Assembly: GCA_964392665.1 (NCBI GenBank)
Contig: CAYMQB010000057.1
Span: 1 to 13,692, forward strand
Origin: CAYMQB01 sp964392665
GTDB taxonomy: Bacteria; Hydrothermota; E44-bin80
Direction of reading: 5' to 3'
Length of the DNA stretch: 13,692 bases
Made by a program: the position numbers and the translations under genes. Every line of letters begins with the position of its first letter. Position 1 is the first letter of the stretch. Shown here one piece after another: positions 1-6,455 of the stretch. The notes under the pieces are model-generated. The model saw only the letters and a program-made list of their open reading frames with translations, was not told the origin of the DNA and searched no databases.

Positions 1-46
1 CCTAACTGGGGAATTATCCTGACCCCAACTGGGGAATTCCTCTGAA
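1..46. repeat. Imperfect tandem duplication of a 23-base unit
   Basis: Bases 1-23 and 24-46 align without gaps and share the core AACTGGGGAATT. They lie inside the subtilase reading frame near the window edge. The unit length is not a multiple of three, so the two copies are read in different frames. They encode the stretch FPSW on one side and NSPV on the other. Confidence 0.5.
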
Positions 47-1143
47 CCTCGACAAGGACTTGTAGAATAAATATCGTTTTCATCAAAGGGGTGATCGGCA
101 CCCCCAGGGGCAACTACACAAAGCTCTGGTCCATGATCTGAAAAAGAAGATTTACCATCATTATTGTCTGTAGCACCAACAGCAATAACATTCGAGAACT
201 CAGATGAGTAGGCAGCAGGATAATCCAGAGCACCATTGTCATTTCCAGCTGCGAAAACCAATAGTTTATCTCTATCATAAGCGTATTGAACTGCTTCATG
301 AAGAACGTTCGAAGGACTAGGACGACCACCACTAAAATTGATAACCTGGCATCCTTGGTTTGTAGAATATATAATTGCATTTTTGACGATAGGGGCAGCA
401 CTGTTTCCCTGACTATCAAACACCTGACTAATTAATAACTTACAATTCCAGTTTACTCCGGCAACCCCGATACCATTGTTACTTTCTGCACCTATAATAC
501 CAGCAACATGAGTCCCATGACCATTTTTATCTTGCACACCATTCCCGTCTCCAACGAAATCTACGCCCAATATTATTCTTGAGGCATCATCAAGGTCTGG
601 GTGGAGAAGATCTGTTCCATAATCATTCAAAGGAATACCGGTATCTAATACCCCTATTTTTATAGAAGAATTGCCCGTAGTAATGTTCCAAGCTTTTAGG
701 GCATCAATATCAGCACCAGAAGTCCCCCCTGCTTGTCCAGTATTACATCATCCCCATTGTTTTCCAAAATACTGATCATTAGGAATCAAATTCATATGAC
801 ATATCATTGTAGGCTCTGCCCAATCAATGAAATCCTTTTGTTTCAAATTTTCAATTGCCATAAACAAATCTTCACCTTCTGGTATATCTATTCTACCAAT
901 ACTTAGCTCATCGAATGGTTCTACAAACTTGAAGCCCTTGCTCAGCAGGAAGTCTTTTGTTTTAGAAAGAGAATATGCATTTCTAACCTTAAACATAATT
1001 TCCCTGTCTAAATATTCTATTTCTTTCCCTTCCCAGAATCCTCTCTTTATAGCTTTCCCTTGAAATATGCGAGATGAGATGTTATTAAATGAAAGTAAAA
1101 TAACCCATAAAGTTATCAAAACACAGAATGTTTTCTTGTTCAT
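1..1143 (-). pseudogene. Secreted subtilisin-family (S8) serine protease, interrupted by an in-frame TGA; 3' end beyond window
   Basis: The start is ATG at 1141-1143, preceded by GGAGG at normal spacing; an in-frame ATG further upstream lacks a comparable site. Residues 1-20 form a hydrophobic signal sequence. Residues ~40-118 match a fervidolysin-like inhibitory prodomain, ending in PNDQYFGKQWG, the usual lead-in to the S8 catalytic domain. Codon 132 (748-750) is TGA, where relatives usually carry Leu (QWGLxNTGQ). The same frame is then open to base 1 and encodes a clear catalytic domain: GVLDTG (Asp167, 643-645), HGTHVAG (His209, 517-519) and FAAGN (oxyanion Asn301). The GTSMA nucleophile Ser lies beyond the left edge. 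One base change (TTA to TGA) explains the break, either a real nonsense mutation or a sequence error. It is the last gene seen of the minus-strand unit starting at the 1864-1892 promoter. The family call is sure; the pseudogene status is less so. Confidence 0.8.
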
Positions 1144-1198
1144 TTTATCCTCCATTTTTAAGGAATTATAAGGGCAGTATCCTTTGCCGTCTGTCCCT

Positions 1199-1594
1199 TT
1201 ACATCGTAATAAACCTAATAACATCACCTGACCCCTTTACTTCAAGAATTCCATTAAATACCGCAGGCGGAGTTTTTGATATGCAACTTATACGACCACT
1301 GTGGGCAATAATAAATTGATTAGTTAGAGTCTGCCCCCAAGCAATTATTGCTTCCGTGTCTCCTGTTTTGCTTGTGATTTGAAATTGAACGGTGTCAGGC
1401 ATAAATGCACCATACCATTCGAAACCTGTAACATAAATAGTATCACCAGCTTTGTAATTTTCTTTTTCGTAAAAATAAGTAGAGTCTGTGAAGATTATCC
1501 TAACACTGTAATGTCGTTCTTTAGAACATGACATGATAAAAATGAGCACTATCACACAAAAAAGTAACTTAAAAGATGGAAATATTCTCAACAT
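1199..1594 (-). CDS. Small predicted lipoprotein of unknown function
   Basis: This 131-residue protein starts with a basic, hydrophobic leader ending in a lipobox-like IMSC (Cys23), which indicates signal peptidase II processing and membrane anchoring. The rest alternates short hydrophobic and polar stretches (for example AGDTIYVTGF, GDTEAIIAWG), suggesting a beta-rich, perhaps Ig-like domain; I do not recognise the family. AGGAGG lies only two bases from the ATG at 1592-1594, so the TTG at 1589-1591, five bases from it, may be the true start. It is followed after 55 bases by the subtilase start, and the two are probably cotranscribed. It could be a companion or inhibitor of the protease, but only gene order supports that. 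Confidence 0.8.
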   Translation of the reverse strand: MLRIFPSFKLLFCVIVLIFIMSCSKERHYSVRIIFTDSTYFYEKENYKAGDTIYVTGFEWYGAFMPDTVQFQITSKTGDTEAIIAWGQTLTNQFIIAHSGRISCISKTPPAVFNGILEVKGSGDVIRFITM

Positions 1595-1696
1595 TCCCTC
1601 CTAGCAGAAAATTTAAGAAAACAATCGTTTTTTCTCCCTTTTTCTTTGCATTTTCTTGTGGGTCTACAGCAAACATTTATCAACTTACTTATGATA

Positions 1697-1831
1697 TTAC
1701 TTTAATTTGTAGTCTTTCATACAGAAATAATTCCTTGCTTTCTTGCATCTTTGAAAGAGAACAACGGGGAAACCAAACCGTAATCTCTCCTGATGTTCTT
1801 TTGTGAAAAAGGAAATTAAATTTATCAACAT
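1697..1831 (-). CDS. Possible 44-residue small protein, first ORF after a strong promoter
   Basis: This is an ORF of 44 codons whose ATG at 1829-1831 follows AAAGGAGG very closely (two bases from GGAGG); a TTG is the next codon. It is the first start after the promoter at 1864-1892. The product is basic and Cys-containing, without a recognisable domain or clear signal peptide. Its start region resembles that of the lipoprotein gene downstream (see findings), so it may be a remnant of a duplicated gene or a leader ORF rather than a functional gene. The reading frame is short enough to be chance; the promoter and ribosome binding site are the only positive evidence. Confidence 0.35.
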   Translation of the reverse strand: MLINLISFFTKEHQERLRFGFPVVLFQRCKKARNYFCMKDYKLK

Positions 1832-1863
1832 TTCCTCCTTTGCAGAATATTTCTGATATTTAT

Positions 1864-1892
1864 TTTATACAACTCCATCTAACTTTTGTCAA
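1864..1892 (-). promoter_or_regulatory. Sigma-70-type promoter for the lipoprotein-subtilase unit
   Basis: On the minus strand a perfect -35 TTGACA (1887-1892) and a -10 TATAAA (1864-1869) are separated by exactly 17 bases. Transcription would begin near 1855-1858, about 25 bases before the first start codon at 1831. It diverges from the operon promoter at 2146. Confidence 0.75.
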
Positions 1893-2145
1893 GTATTTTC
1901 TGGGAATTTCCTAAGACTATTTCTTGCAATATTTTCATTGCCATTATTAAGTTATGCTCTCATTTGATGAACAGGTAAAGGTATAGGTGAAGACAGACGT
2001 AGAGGAATGAGGTGAGGGTGATGGCGTTGAACGGTCGAGCATTGTCAGTCTTATTTCTATTCAAAACAACGAGGGAATCGGGCAAAAGGAATAGTGATGA
2101 GAAACTCGCTATTGCCAGGCTAACTTGTAAATTGTTAAAAAAGAC
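1893..2145. other. Intergenic region between divergent promoters, containing an inverted repeat
   Basis: No convincing ORF is seen. The middle part (about 1985-2050) is visibly richer in G than its surroundings. It is bounded by AAGACAGAC (1990-1998) and GTCAGTCTT (2044-2052), which pair at 8 of 9 positions with a 45-base interior. The interior contains AGGAATGAGGTGAGGGTG. It could fold as an RNA stem or be the remnant of a small repeat element. No promoter directed specifically at it was found. Confidence 0.35.
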
Positions 2146-2174
2146 TTGACAAAAGGCTATTTGGGTATTATATT
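2146..2174 (+). promoter_or_regulatory. Sigma-70-type promoter of the AbrB / A-B module operon
   Basis: A perfect -35 TTGACA (2146-2151) is followed after 17 bases by TATATT (2169-2174). The predicted start of transcription is near 2181, giving a leader of about 38 bases that ends in AAAGGAGGAGG before the ATG at 2219. This is the only good promoter seen ahead of the six coupled genes up to 6443. Confidence 0.75.
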
Positions 2175-2189
2175 GTAATTAGTAATACA
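2174..2189. promoter_or_regulatory. Candidate operator dyad for AbrB-type autoregulation
   Basis: TGTA (2174-2177) and TACA (2186-2189) form an interrupted dyad overlapping the -10 box and the predicted transcription start. AbrB/MazE-type antitoxins commonly repress their own promoters by binding such sites. The match is short (10 of 16 positions symmetric), so this is a suggestion only. Confidence 0.3.
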
Positions 2190-2218
2190 TAATAAAAAGT
2201 AACACAAAGGAGGAGGTA

Positions 2219-2398
2219 ATGAAACCAGCGAGATTGACCGTCAAAGGACAGGTGACGATTCCAAAGAGAATCCGAGATTTTCTCGAAATAAAGCCAGGTG
2301 ACAAGGTCACATTTGAAATTCGAGGTGAAAATGTAATTATGAATGCCATAAGAAAGAATATTTTTGATTTTCGTGGAGGAACAAAGGAGGGAAAATGA
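2219..2398 (+). CDS. AbrB/MazE/SpoVT-type antitoxin-like DNA-binding protein
   Basis: This 59-residue protein matches a swapped-hairpin AbrB domain across its length: LTVKGQVTIPKRIRDFLEIK, then PGDKVTFEIRGENVIM. The order 'v..kGQvtIPk.iR..L.i.pGd.v.f' is the hallmark of the family. Residues 45-59 form a short basic tail (KNIFDFRGGTKEGK), the position where antitoxins of this type contact their toxin. AAGGAGG lies five bases from the ATG. Its stop overlaps the next start (ATGA), the usual arrangement for antitoxin-toxin pairs. It probably represses the 2146 promoter, alone or with its partner. Too short for many gene callers, but the family match is strong. Confidence 0.9.
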   Translation: MKPARLTVKGQVTIPKRIRDFLEIKPGDKVTFEIRGENVIMNAIRKNIFDFRGGTKEGK

Positions 2399-2751
2399 AA
2401 ACATATCTCGTGCTTCCGGAGTTGTTTCTTAAATATTTTTTGTCCTTTGACAAGAAGGTTCTTGATAGAATTGAGAAGACATTCAGGAAGGCAGAGGAAG
2501 GTAAAATAAAACTATTGCTACCGGAAGGATTATTCTTTGTCCTTGCACTAAGACTCGAAGAGACAAAAGCAAGAGGAGAAGACATAATTGATTATCTTGA
2601 ATCAATTCTCAATCTACACAATCTGAAGGTAAGAAATGACATGATTCTCAGGAAGACAATACTGGAAATGAGAAATGGAAAAAGCTTCATTGATTCGTAT
2701 AAATCCGTTGTAGTTCCTCTTCTTTCGCTTGAGGGTGTATATAATAGCTGA
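2395..2751 (+). CDS. PIN-like protein with degraded active site (disarmed toxin?)
   Basis: This 118-residue protein is encoded in the toxin position after the AbrB gene, overlapping it by four bases, with AAAGGAGG four bases before its ATG. It reads like a PIN-domain fold: an N-terminal strand and helix YLVLPELFLKYFL (residues 4-16, compare YLDTNVLLRYFL in PIN proteins), LLPEGLFFVLALRLEE (41-56), a helical centre, and FIDSYKSV (98-105, compare FADALIAA). In this by-eye alignment the first catalytic Asp is Val6 and the helix Glu is Val49. Asp100 is kept, and the C-terminal strand bearing the last Asp is missing. It is somewhat shorter than usual PIN toxins (about 130-140). RNase activity is therefore unlikely; it may serve as a corepressor or binding partner. 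The PIN assignment is by pattern and moderately sure. Confidence 0.75.
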   Translation: MKTYLVLPELFLKYFLSFDKKVLDRIEKTFRKAEEGKIKLLLPEGLFFVLALRLEETKARGEDIIDYLESILNLHNLKVRNDMILRKTILEMRNGKSFIDSYKSVVVPLLSLEGVYNS

Positions 2752-2764
2752 GGTTGGAAAGGTA

Positions 2765-3943
2765 ATGGAAAAAGTCAATATAGGGGAGTTTAAAAATAAA
2801 CTCTTAGGAAAGATAGGGAGTCTTGAACCGCTAACGCCAGATTTTTGGGAGGTATGGTTGTCTCTATATATTGGTTTTGGAAAGGTCTGGTTTGGGGAAG
2901 AGTGGAGGGAAGCAAATATCCCAAATTTCATTAACATTGAAATCTTTATGAAAACTCGGGAGAAGGAGGAATCAAAGGCTTTAGCTGATGGATACAGAAC
3001 AGTTAAAGGATTTATCGAGCCCTTATTTTTTCAGAATACTACACAGATGGAGAAGTTAGTTGTGGATGGGCTTGAAAAAATGAAAAGGTCAAGTTTGCAT
3101 CCTAACGATTGCGTCTATAATTTTGGATTGAAAAGAGTGATTGACACGGTAAAGAGATACCCTAAAAGCCCCAAAAATTCTTATGAAGATTTCTTATGGG
3201 AGAATATAGATGTGGGCAAATTCGCGCTTTCGGTTCCTGGTTTTAGGAAAACAGGAATGAGTATACTAAAGAACGAAATGAGAGTTCTATATAAGATATG
3301 TGAAACACTTAACATGTTGAGACCGGGGAATACGGAAGATGTATTCGAGAATCTAAAATACAAAGTTATTGATATCGATAAAATCAAGGAAAGAGAAGGT
3401 ATCAAAGAGAATTATGAAGCAAGCATCTTTATCGTTATGAAAATGGAAGAATTTGTGGAAGCGTTCTTTCCTTGCAGCAACACAGTTATGGGGCAATATG
3501 GAGGGCTTTTCTATGCCGCTATTTACACAAAAGATGTAATTTTCGTCTATGTTAAATCAAGCGAATACATACAGGCTGTTCTCTTTCCTTTTGTCCTGAA
3601 CAATGAAACCGAGAATACATTTGGCTTTTTGTTGTTTCTCTTAGAGAGAATGTTGAGGGTCCTTGAGGGGAAAACCGGAGAGTTCGAGCCTTTTGTTGTA
3701 TGGGAGAAGGATGTTCTTGTTCAGAAAATATTGCCTCCGGATGCCAAAAATGTTTTTAACTCCCCTGATGTCAAAATTTTCATCTCCAATAAAACCCGCA
3801 CCTTTATCCATATGGCGGAGGAAAAGGAACCTTACTTTCGAATAACTTTCTATTCTTTCAAGTTCTTTCAAAGAATTTTGTTAAAAGAGAATCCGACATT
3901 AGACATAGAAAGGAGTGCTCGTGAGCACGGAGCTTCTTGTTGA
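2765..3943 (+). CDS. Unknown protein A, first gene of module copy 1 (PPDAK family)
   Basis: I do not recognise a described family. From ATG 2765 the protein has 392 residues. An in-frame TTG at 2729 would add 12 residues but overlaps the previous gene; the ATG is preceded by GGAAAGG. No signal peptide or clear membrane segment is seen, so it is probably cytoplasmic. The first ~240 residues look mainly helical and charged. Residues ~240-392 alternate strands and helices and are homologous to the gene at 4633. Both share W-x-K (here 313-315), Q-x-x-(L/I)PPDAK (PPDAK at 324-328) and EPYFRIT (355-361). The strand-helix pattern just before this (YGGLFYAAIYTKDVIFVYVK, then LFLLERMLRVLEG) resembles a GAF-type sensor fold only loosely. 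Its 3' end overlaps the next start, linking its synthesis to the pseudo-GGDEF protein B. Confidence 0.88.
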   Translation: MEKVNIGEFKNKLLGKIGSLEPLTPDFWEVWLSLYIGFGKVWFGEEWREANIPNFINIEIFMKTREKEESKALADGYRTVKGFIEPLFFQNTTQMEKLVVDGLEKMKRSSLHPNDCVYNFGLKRVIDTVKRYPKSPKNSYEDFLWENIDVGKFALSVPGFRKTGMSILKNEMRVLYKICETLNMLRPGNTEDVFENLKYKVIDIDKIKEREGIKENYEASIFIVMKMEEFVEAFFPCSNTVMGQYGGLFYAAIYTKDVIFVYVKSSEYIQAVLFPFVLNNETENTFGFLLFLLERMLRVLEGKTGEFEPFVVWEKDVLVQKILPPDAKNVFNSPDVKIFISNKTRTFIHMAEEKEPYFRITFYSFKFFQRILLKENPTLDIERSAREHGASC

Positions 3944-4631
3944 CGATGTGGAGTTCGAAGAGCTTATTTCTCCGAATCCAGCAAATAGAATCTGGTTAGA
4001 AACAAGGAAGAAGATAGATATTTGGCGAAGGGCACAAGATTACGATTTAATTGGTTTTGGCAAGGTTCTTGAAGGATGTAACCGGGAACAATCGGAAAAA
4101 AGGCTTGATTTGCTTGACCTTTCATATCTTGATCCCCTTACCGGTATTGCAGGACAATCTTATTTCTTGAAGAAGCAAGATTTTTCTGGAAATAATGGAA
4201 TATTAGTTGCAATAAAGTCAAAATCAATCGAACTCATAAATAGAAAGCTTGGATATGCTTACGGAAATTTATATATTTATGTTGCTGCAAAACGCCTGCA
4301 GCGAAGATTAAAACAAATTATGCGCATCTCGTTTATGGGTAGAAAATTTTTGGTTCTTGATGATGATTGGAGCGTTATCAATGATCTAAAATTGATTCTT
4401 GCCAGAACATGTATAAGAACATCCGATGGGTATGAAATAAAGGGGATTAACGTGGATATCTCCGGAGAAAATTCTCCAAATAAAACCTGGCAGGATTCCT
4501 TTAATGCTAAGATATTTACTATCGTCCGTATGACAGAAAAAGTCGAGCAATGTGATACATACGAATCCGGACATTTTGTTGAGAGAATGGAGGGAACTCT
4601 TCTTCATCACATATTGCATATAGGGAACTAA
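3921..4631 (+). CDS. Degenerate GGDEF-domain protein B, module copy 1
   Basis: GTG at 3921 is chosen because AAGGAG lies five bases upstream (a GTG at 3915 overlaps that site); the product is 236 residues. Residues 22-31 (NRIWLETRKK) are nearly identical in the paralogue at 5742. Residues ~61-181 follow a GGDEF domain: LDPLTGI at 70-76 (family 'rDpLTGl.nR'), IKSKSIELINRKLGYAYGN where active enzymes have LDIDxFKxxNDxxGHxxGD, and SFMGRKF (137-143) in place of RYGGDEF. Both Asp of the DxD pair are Lys (99, 101), and the D and E of GGDEF are Arg141 and Lys142. Only the guanine-contacting Asn (107) remains. Diguanylate cyclase activity is therefore not expected; nucleotide binding or protein binding is possible. 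Residues ~185-236 are an unassigned tail. The start overlaps the end of gene A by 23 bases. Confidence 0.85.
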   Translation: MSTELLVDDVEFEELISPNPANRIWLETRKKIDIWRRAQDYDLIGFGKVLEGCNREQSEKRLDLLDLSYLDPLTGIAGQSYFLKKQDFSGNNGILVAIKSKSIELINRKLGYAYGNLYIYVAAKRLQRRLKQIMRISFMGRKFLVLDDDWSVINDLKLILARTCIRTSDGYEIKGINVDISGENSPNKTWQDSFNAKIFTIVRMTEKVEQCDTYESGHFVERMEGTLLHHILHIGN

Positions 4632-4632
4632 G

Positions 4633-5745
4633 ATGAGATTTGCTCAGGTAAAAAAGAAAGTGTTTAAGCAACTCGAAGCAATGGAACCAATGCTCAAAAA
4701 TGTTGCAGAATTTTATAGCTATGGTTCCATGGGCTATGACCTGGCTGTTCCTGGGAAAGTTCTCGGGCAAACAGTAATTCCAGACATAAGAAGGGCAGAA
4801 GTTCAGGGAATAAAGAATGCTATTGCAATAATTTCGGCGATACCTGATAACACTAAGATAAGAAATACAAAAGCTGCAAAAGGGCTCATTCTGAGAGCGC
4901 TCGAAGAAATGCCAAGCAAAAAAGTATTCAGCGGTTTCAGTAAAGAGAGAATAATGAATATCATTAAACATTCTACCGGTAAAGCAGTGGGGGATGAAAT
5001 CGAGCCTCCCTGGAGGATAACTTTTCTAAAGAATGACGAAGTGCTTTTGCCGGGAAAATGTGAAGCGTTGAGCGAATTAATAAACCGGCAAAAGAGAATA
5101 TTCTGGAAGACATATTCCTTTCTTTCAGAGATTAAGAAATTCTTTTTAAAGGATATTAAACCTACCGCTGAATACTTCTTTATTAAAATAGAGCATGAGC
5201 CGATTATAGAGAATTTTGAGATTCCAAAGAATGAAGTAAGCTCGCTTATTTTTAGTAGATTGTCACCAGTAATCAAGACTTTTTTCCCCTCGCTTCGTTT
5301 TGAAGGAAGCAGAATTAAAGCGAGCACTGGTCCACCACTGTTATTTTTGGTATTTACTTCCAATGATGTAATATGTCTTTTCTTGCTTCTTGATGAGCAC
5401 AAGGAGACACTTTTTTTCTTATTGCCAATTAGCGAATACGCTAGAAAATTTTCCAATTTTCATTTTCACCTGCTCAGTAGGTATGTTGATTTTCTTGAAG
5501 GGAACTGCAAAGGAGATTTGTTCTCTCCCATCGTTTTCTGGGTGAAAGAGAAATACTTACAGAGCTGTATTCCACCCGATGCAAAACTGCTTTTCAGGCA
5601 GAGTGTTGATGTTTTGTTATTTTTTTCAATGCAAACACATTTCTTTCTTCAAATACTCAAACAAGAAGAGCCTTATTACAGGATTACGGTGCTCCCGCAA
5701 GAGTACATCTTGCGATGTTTCGAGCAGGAAGGAGGAAATAAGTGA
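4633..5745 (+). CDS. Unknown protein A', first gene of module copy 2 (PPDAK family)
   Basis: This 370-residue paralogue of the 2765 gene begins one base after the stop of B, with AGGGA upstream of its ATG. The N-terminal ~200 residues are diverged, basic and mostly helical (NKIRNTKAAKGLILRALEEM-like stretches). The C-terminal ~150 residues align with A: W303-x-K, Q310, PPDAK at 314-318 and EPYYRIT at 346-352, with about 16 identities in the last 70 residues. The segment LFLVFTSNDVICLFLLLDE followed by LLPISEYARK is a strand-turn-strand pattern, as in A. No signal peptide, metal-binding motif or nuclease motif was found. Its stop overlaps the next GTG (GTGA). The family is unrecognised; the homology to A is clear from the shared motifs, gene order and length. 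Confidence 0.88.
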   Translation: MRFAQVKKKVFKQLEAMEPMLKNVAEFYSYGSMGYDLAVPGKVLGQTVIPDIRRAEVQGIKNAIAIISAIPDNTKIRNTKAAKGLILRALEEMPSKKVFSGFSKERIMNIIKHSTGKAVGDEIEPPWRITFLKNDEVLLPGKCEALSELINRQKRIFWKTYSFLSEIKKFFLKDIKPTAEYFFIKIEHEPIIENFEIPKNEVSSLIFSRLSPVIKTFFPSLRFEGSRIKASTGPPLLFLVFTSNDVICLFLLLDEHKETLFFLLPISEYARKFSNFHFHLLSRYVDFLEGNCKGDLFSPIVFWVKEKYLQSCIPPDAKLLFRQSVDVLLFFSMQTHFFLQILKQEEPYYRITVLPQEYILRCFEQEGGNK

Positions 5746-6443
5746 AGCTCAAAGAACTTCGCCTTACAGGATACAGAGATAAGTCTCTACCCTGTTTTGA
5801 TACGAAAAACAAGATATGGCTCGAGAGAAGGAAGAAACTTCCCATGGAAACAAGACTTCGACCCTATAGATTGTTGGGGCTTCTAAACTGGTTGAAAAAA
5901 GATACAGAAAAGAAGCTGGACTATCTTGACCTTCAACTGCTTGACCCACTAACAGGTATAATGGGTGAGAAATACATTAGCATATTACCAAAGAAAAAAT
6001 GGAAAAGGATGGTTATGCTATATCTAAACGACAATTGTATAAGGAAGATAAACAAGAATTACTCCTGTAAAATGGGCGATATAGTTATGTATGTAGCTGC
6101 CACTATATTGGGAGAGATAAAAGAAGTTGTTTTGCGTTTACATTATAATGGACTCTATTTCCTCGTAATCAATGCTCGATATGATTCAATCATTGAAGCA
6201 AAGATGAAACTTGCACGGACGAGTGTCTATTTCTCCAATGGCTATCAAGTAACAGGAATTGGACTTGAGTTAAAGGACGAGAGATTTTATCCGTACTCAT
6301 ATCCACTGACCAAAATATGGGGAGATGTTACAAATACTCAAATATTGAAAGTCGCTCCGCTTACGGAGAATGTCGAATGGGCAAATGTATTTGTATGTGG
6401 TGAATTTTGCGAGAAGATAAGGGGACAGCCACCTTTTTCGTAA
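5742..6443 (+). CDS. Degenerate GGDEF-domain protein B', module copy 2
   Basis: The start is GTG at 5742, overlapping the stop of A' by four bases, with AAGGAGG ahead. The product is 233 residues and parallels B: NKIWLERRKK (23-32), LDYLDLQLLDPLTGI (59-73), GYQVTGIG and TENVE in the same order. In the GGDEF part, NDN (96-98) replaces the DxD pair, Asn104 is kept, GD of the 'GHxxGD' turn is kept (112-113), and HYNGLYF (134-140) replaces RYGGDEF. The catalytic Asp/Glu positions are Leu138 and Tyr139. The replacements differ chemically from those in B (Lys/Lys/Arg/Lys), so the two copies lost the site independently or specialised. Cyclase activity is not expected. It ends 12 bases from the end of a convergent gene, with no clear terminator between. 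Confidence 0.85.
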   Translation: MKLKELRLTGYRDKSLPCFDTKNKIWLERRKKLPMETRLRPYRLLGLLNWLKKDTEKKLDYLDLQLLDPLTGIMGEKYISILPKKKWKRMVMLYLNDNCIRKINKNYSCKMGDIVMYVAATILGEIKEVVLRLHYNGLYFLVINARYDSIIEAKMKLARTSVYFSNGYQVTGIGLELKDERFYPYSYPLTKIWGDVTNTQILKVAPLTENVEWANVFVCGEFCEKIRGQPPFS

Positions 6444-6455
6444 AGAGTTTGCATT

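Noticed and set aside
114..419. Minus-strand 101-codon ORF in another frame
   Set aside because: It overlaps the subtilase catalytic domain in the wrong frame; the frame encoding DTG, HGTH and AAGN is the meaningful one.
748..750. UGA recoding (Trp or Gly code, or selenocysteine) to explain the in-frame TGA of the subtilase
   Set aside because: Several genes here end in TGA at expected positions (2396, 2749, 3941, 5743), Trp is encoded by TGG, the long frames of the cyclase and C25 protease contain no internal TGA, and no SECIS-like hairpin was seen after the codon.
1576..1806. Plus-strand 76-codon ORF
   Set aside because: Low-complexity composition, no ribosome binding site, and it overlaps the lipoprotein start and its upstream region on the other strand.
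2729..2764. Frameshift joining the PIN-like gene to gene A as one protein
   Set aside because: Neither frame near the junction restores a PIN C-terminus, and gene A has its own ATG with a ribosome binding site and a paralogue (4633) that starts independently.
2168..2937. Three minus-strand ORFs opposite the AbrB, PIN-like and A genes
   Set aside because: They are antisense shadows of well-supported coupled genes and show no domain or ribosome binding site.
3921..6443. B proteins as Cas10-like CRISPR palm polymerases
   Set aside because: There is no GGDD motif, HD domain, Cas neighbour or repeat-spacer array; the closest match is the ordinary GGDEF domain pattern.
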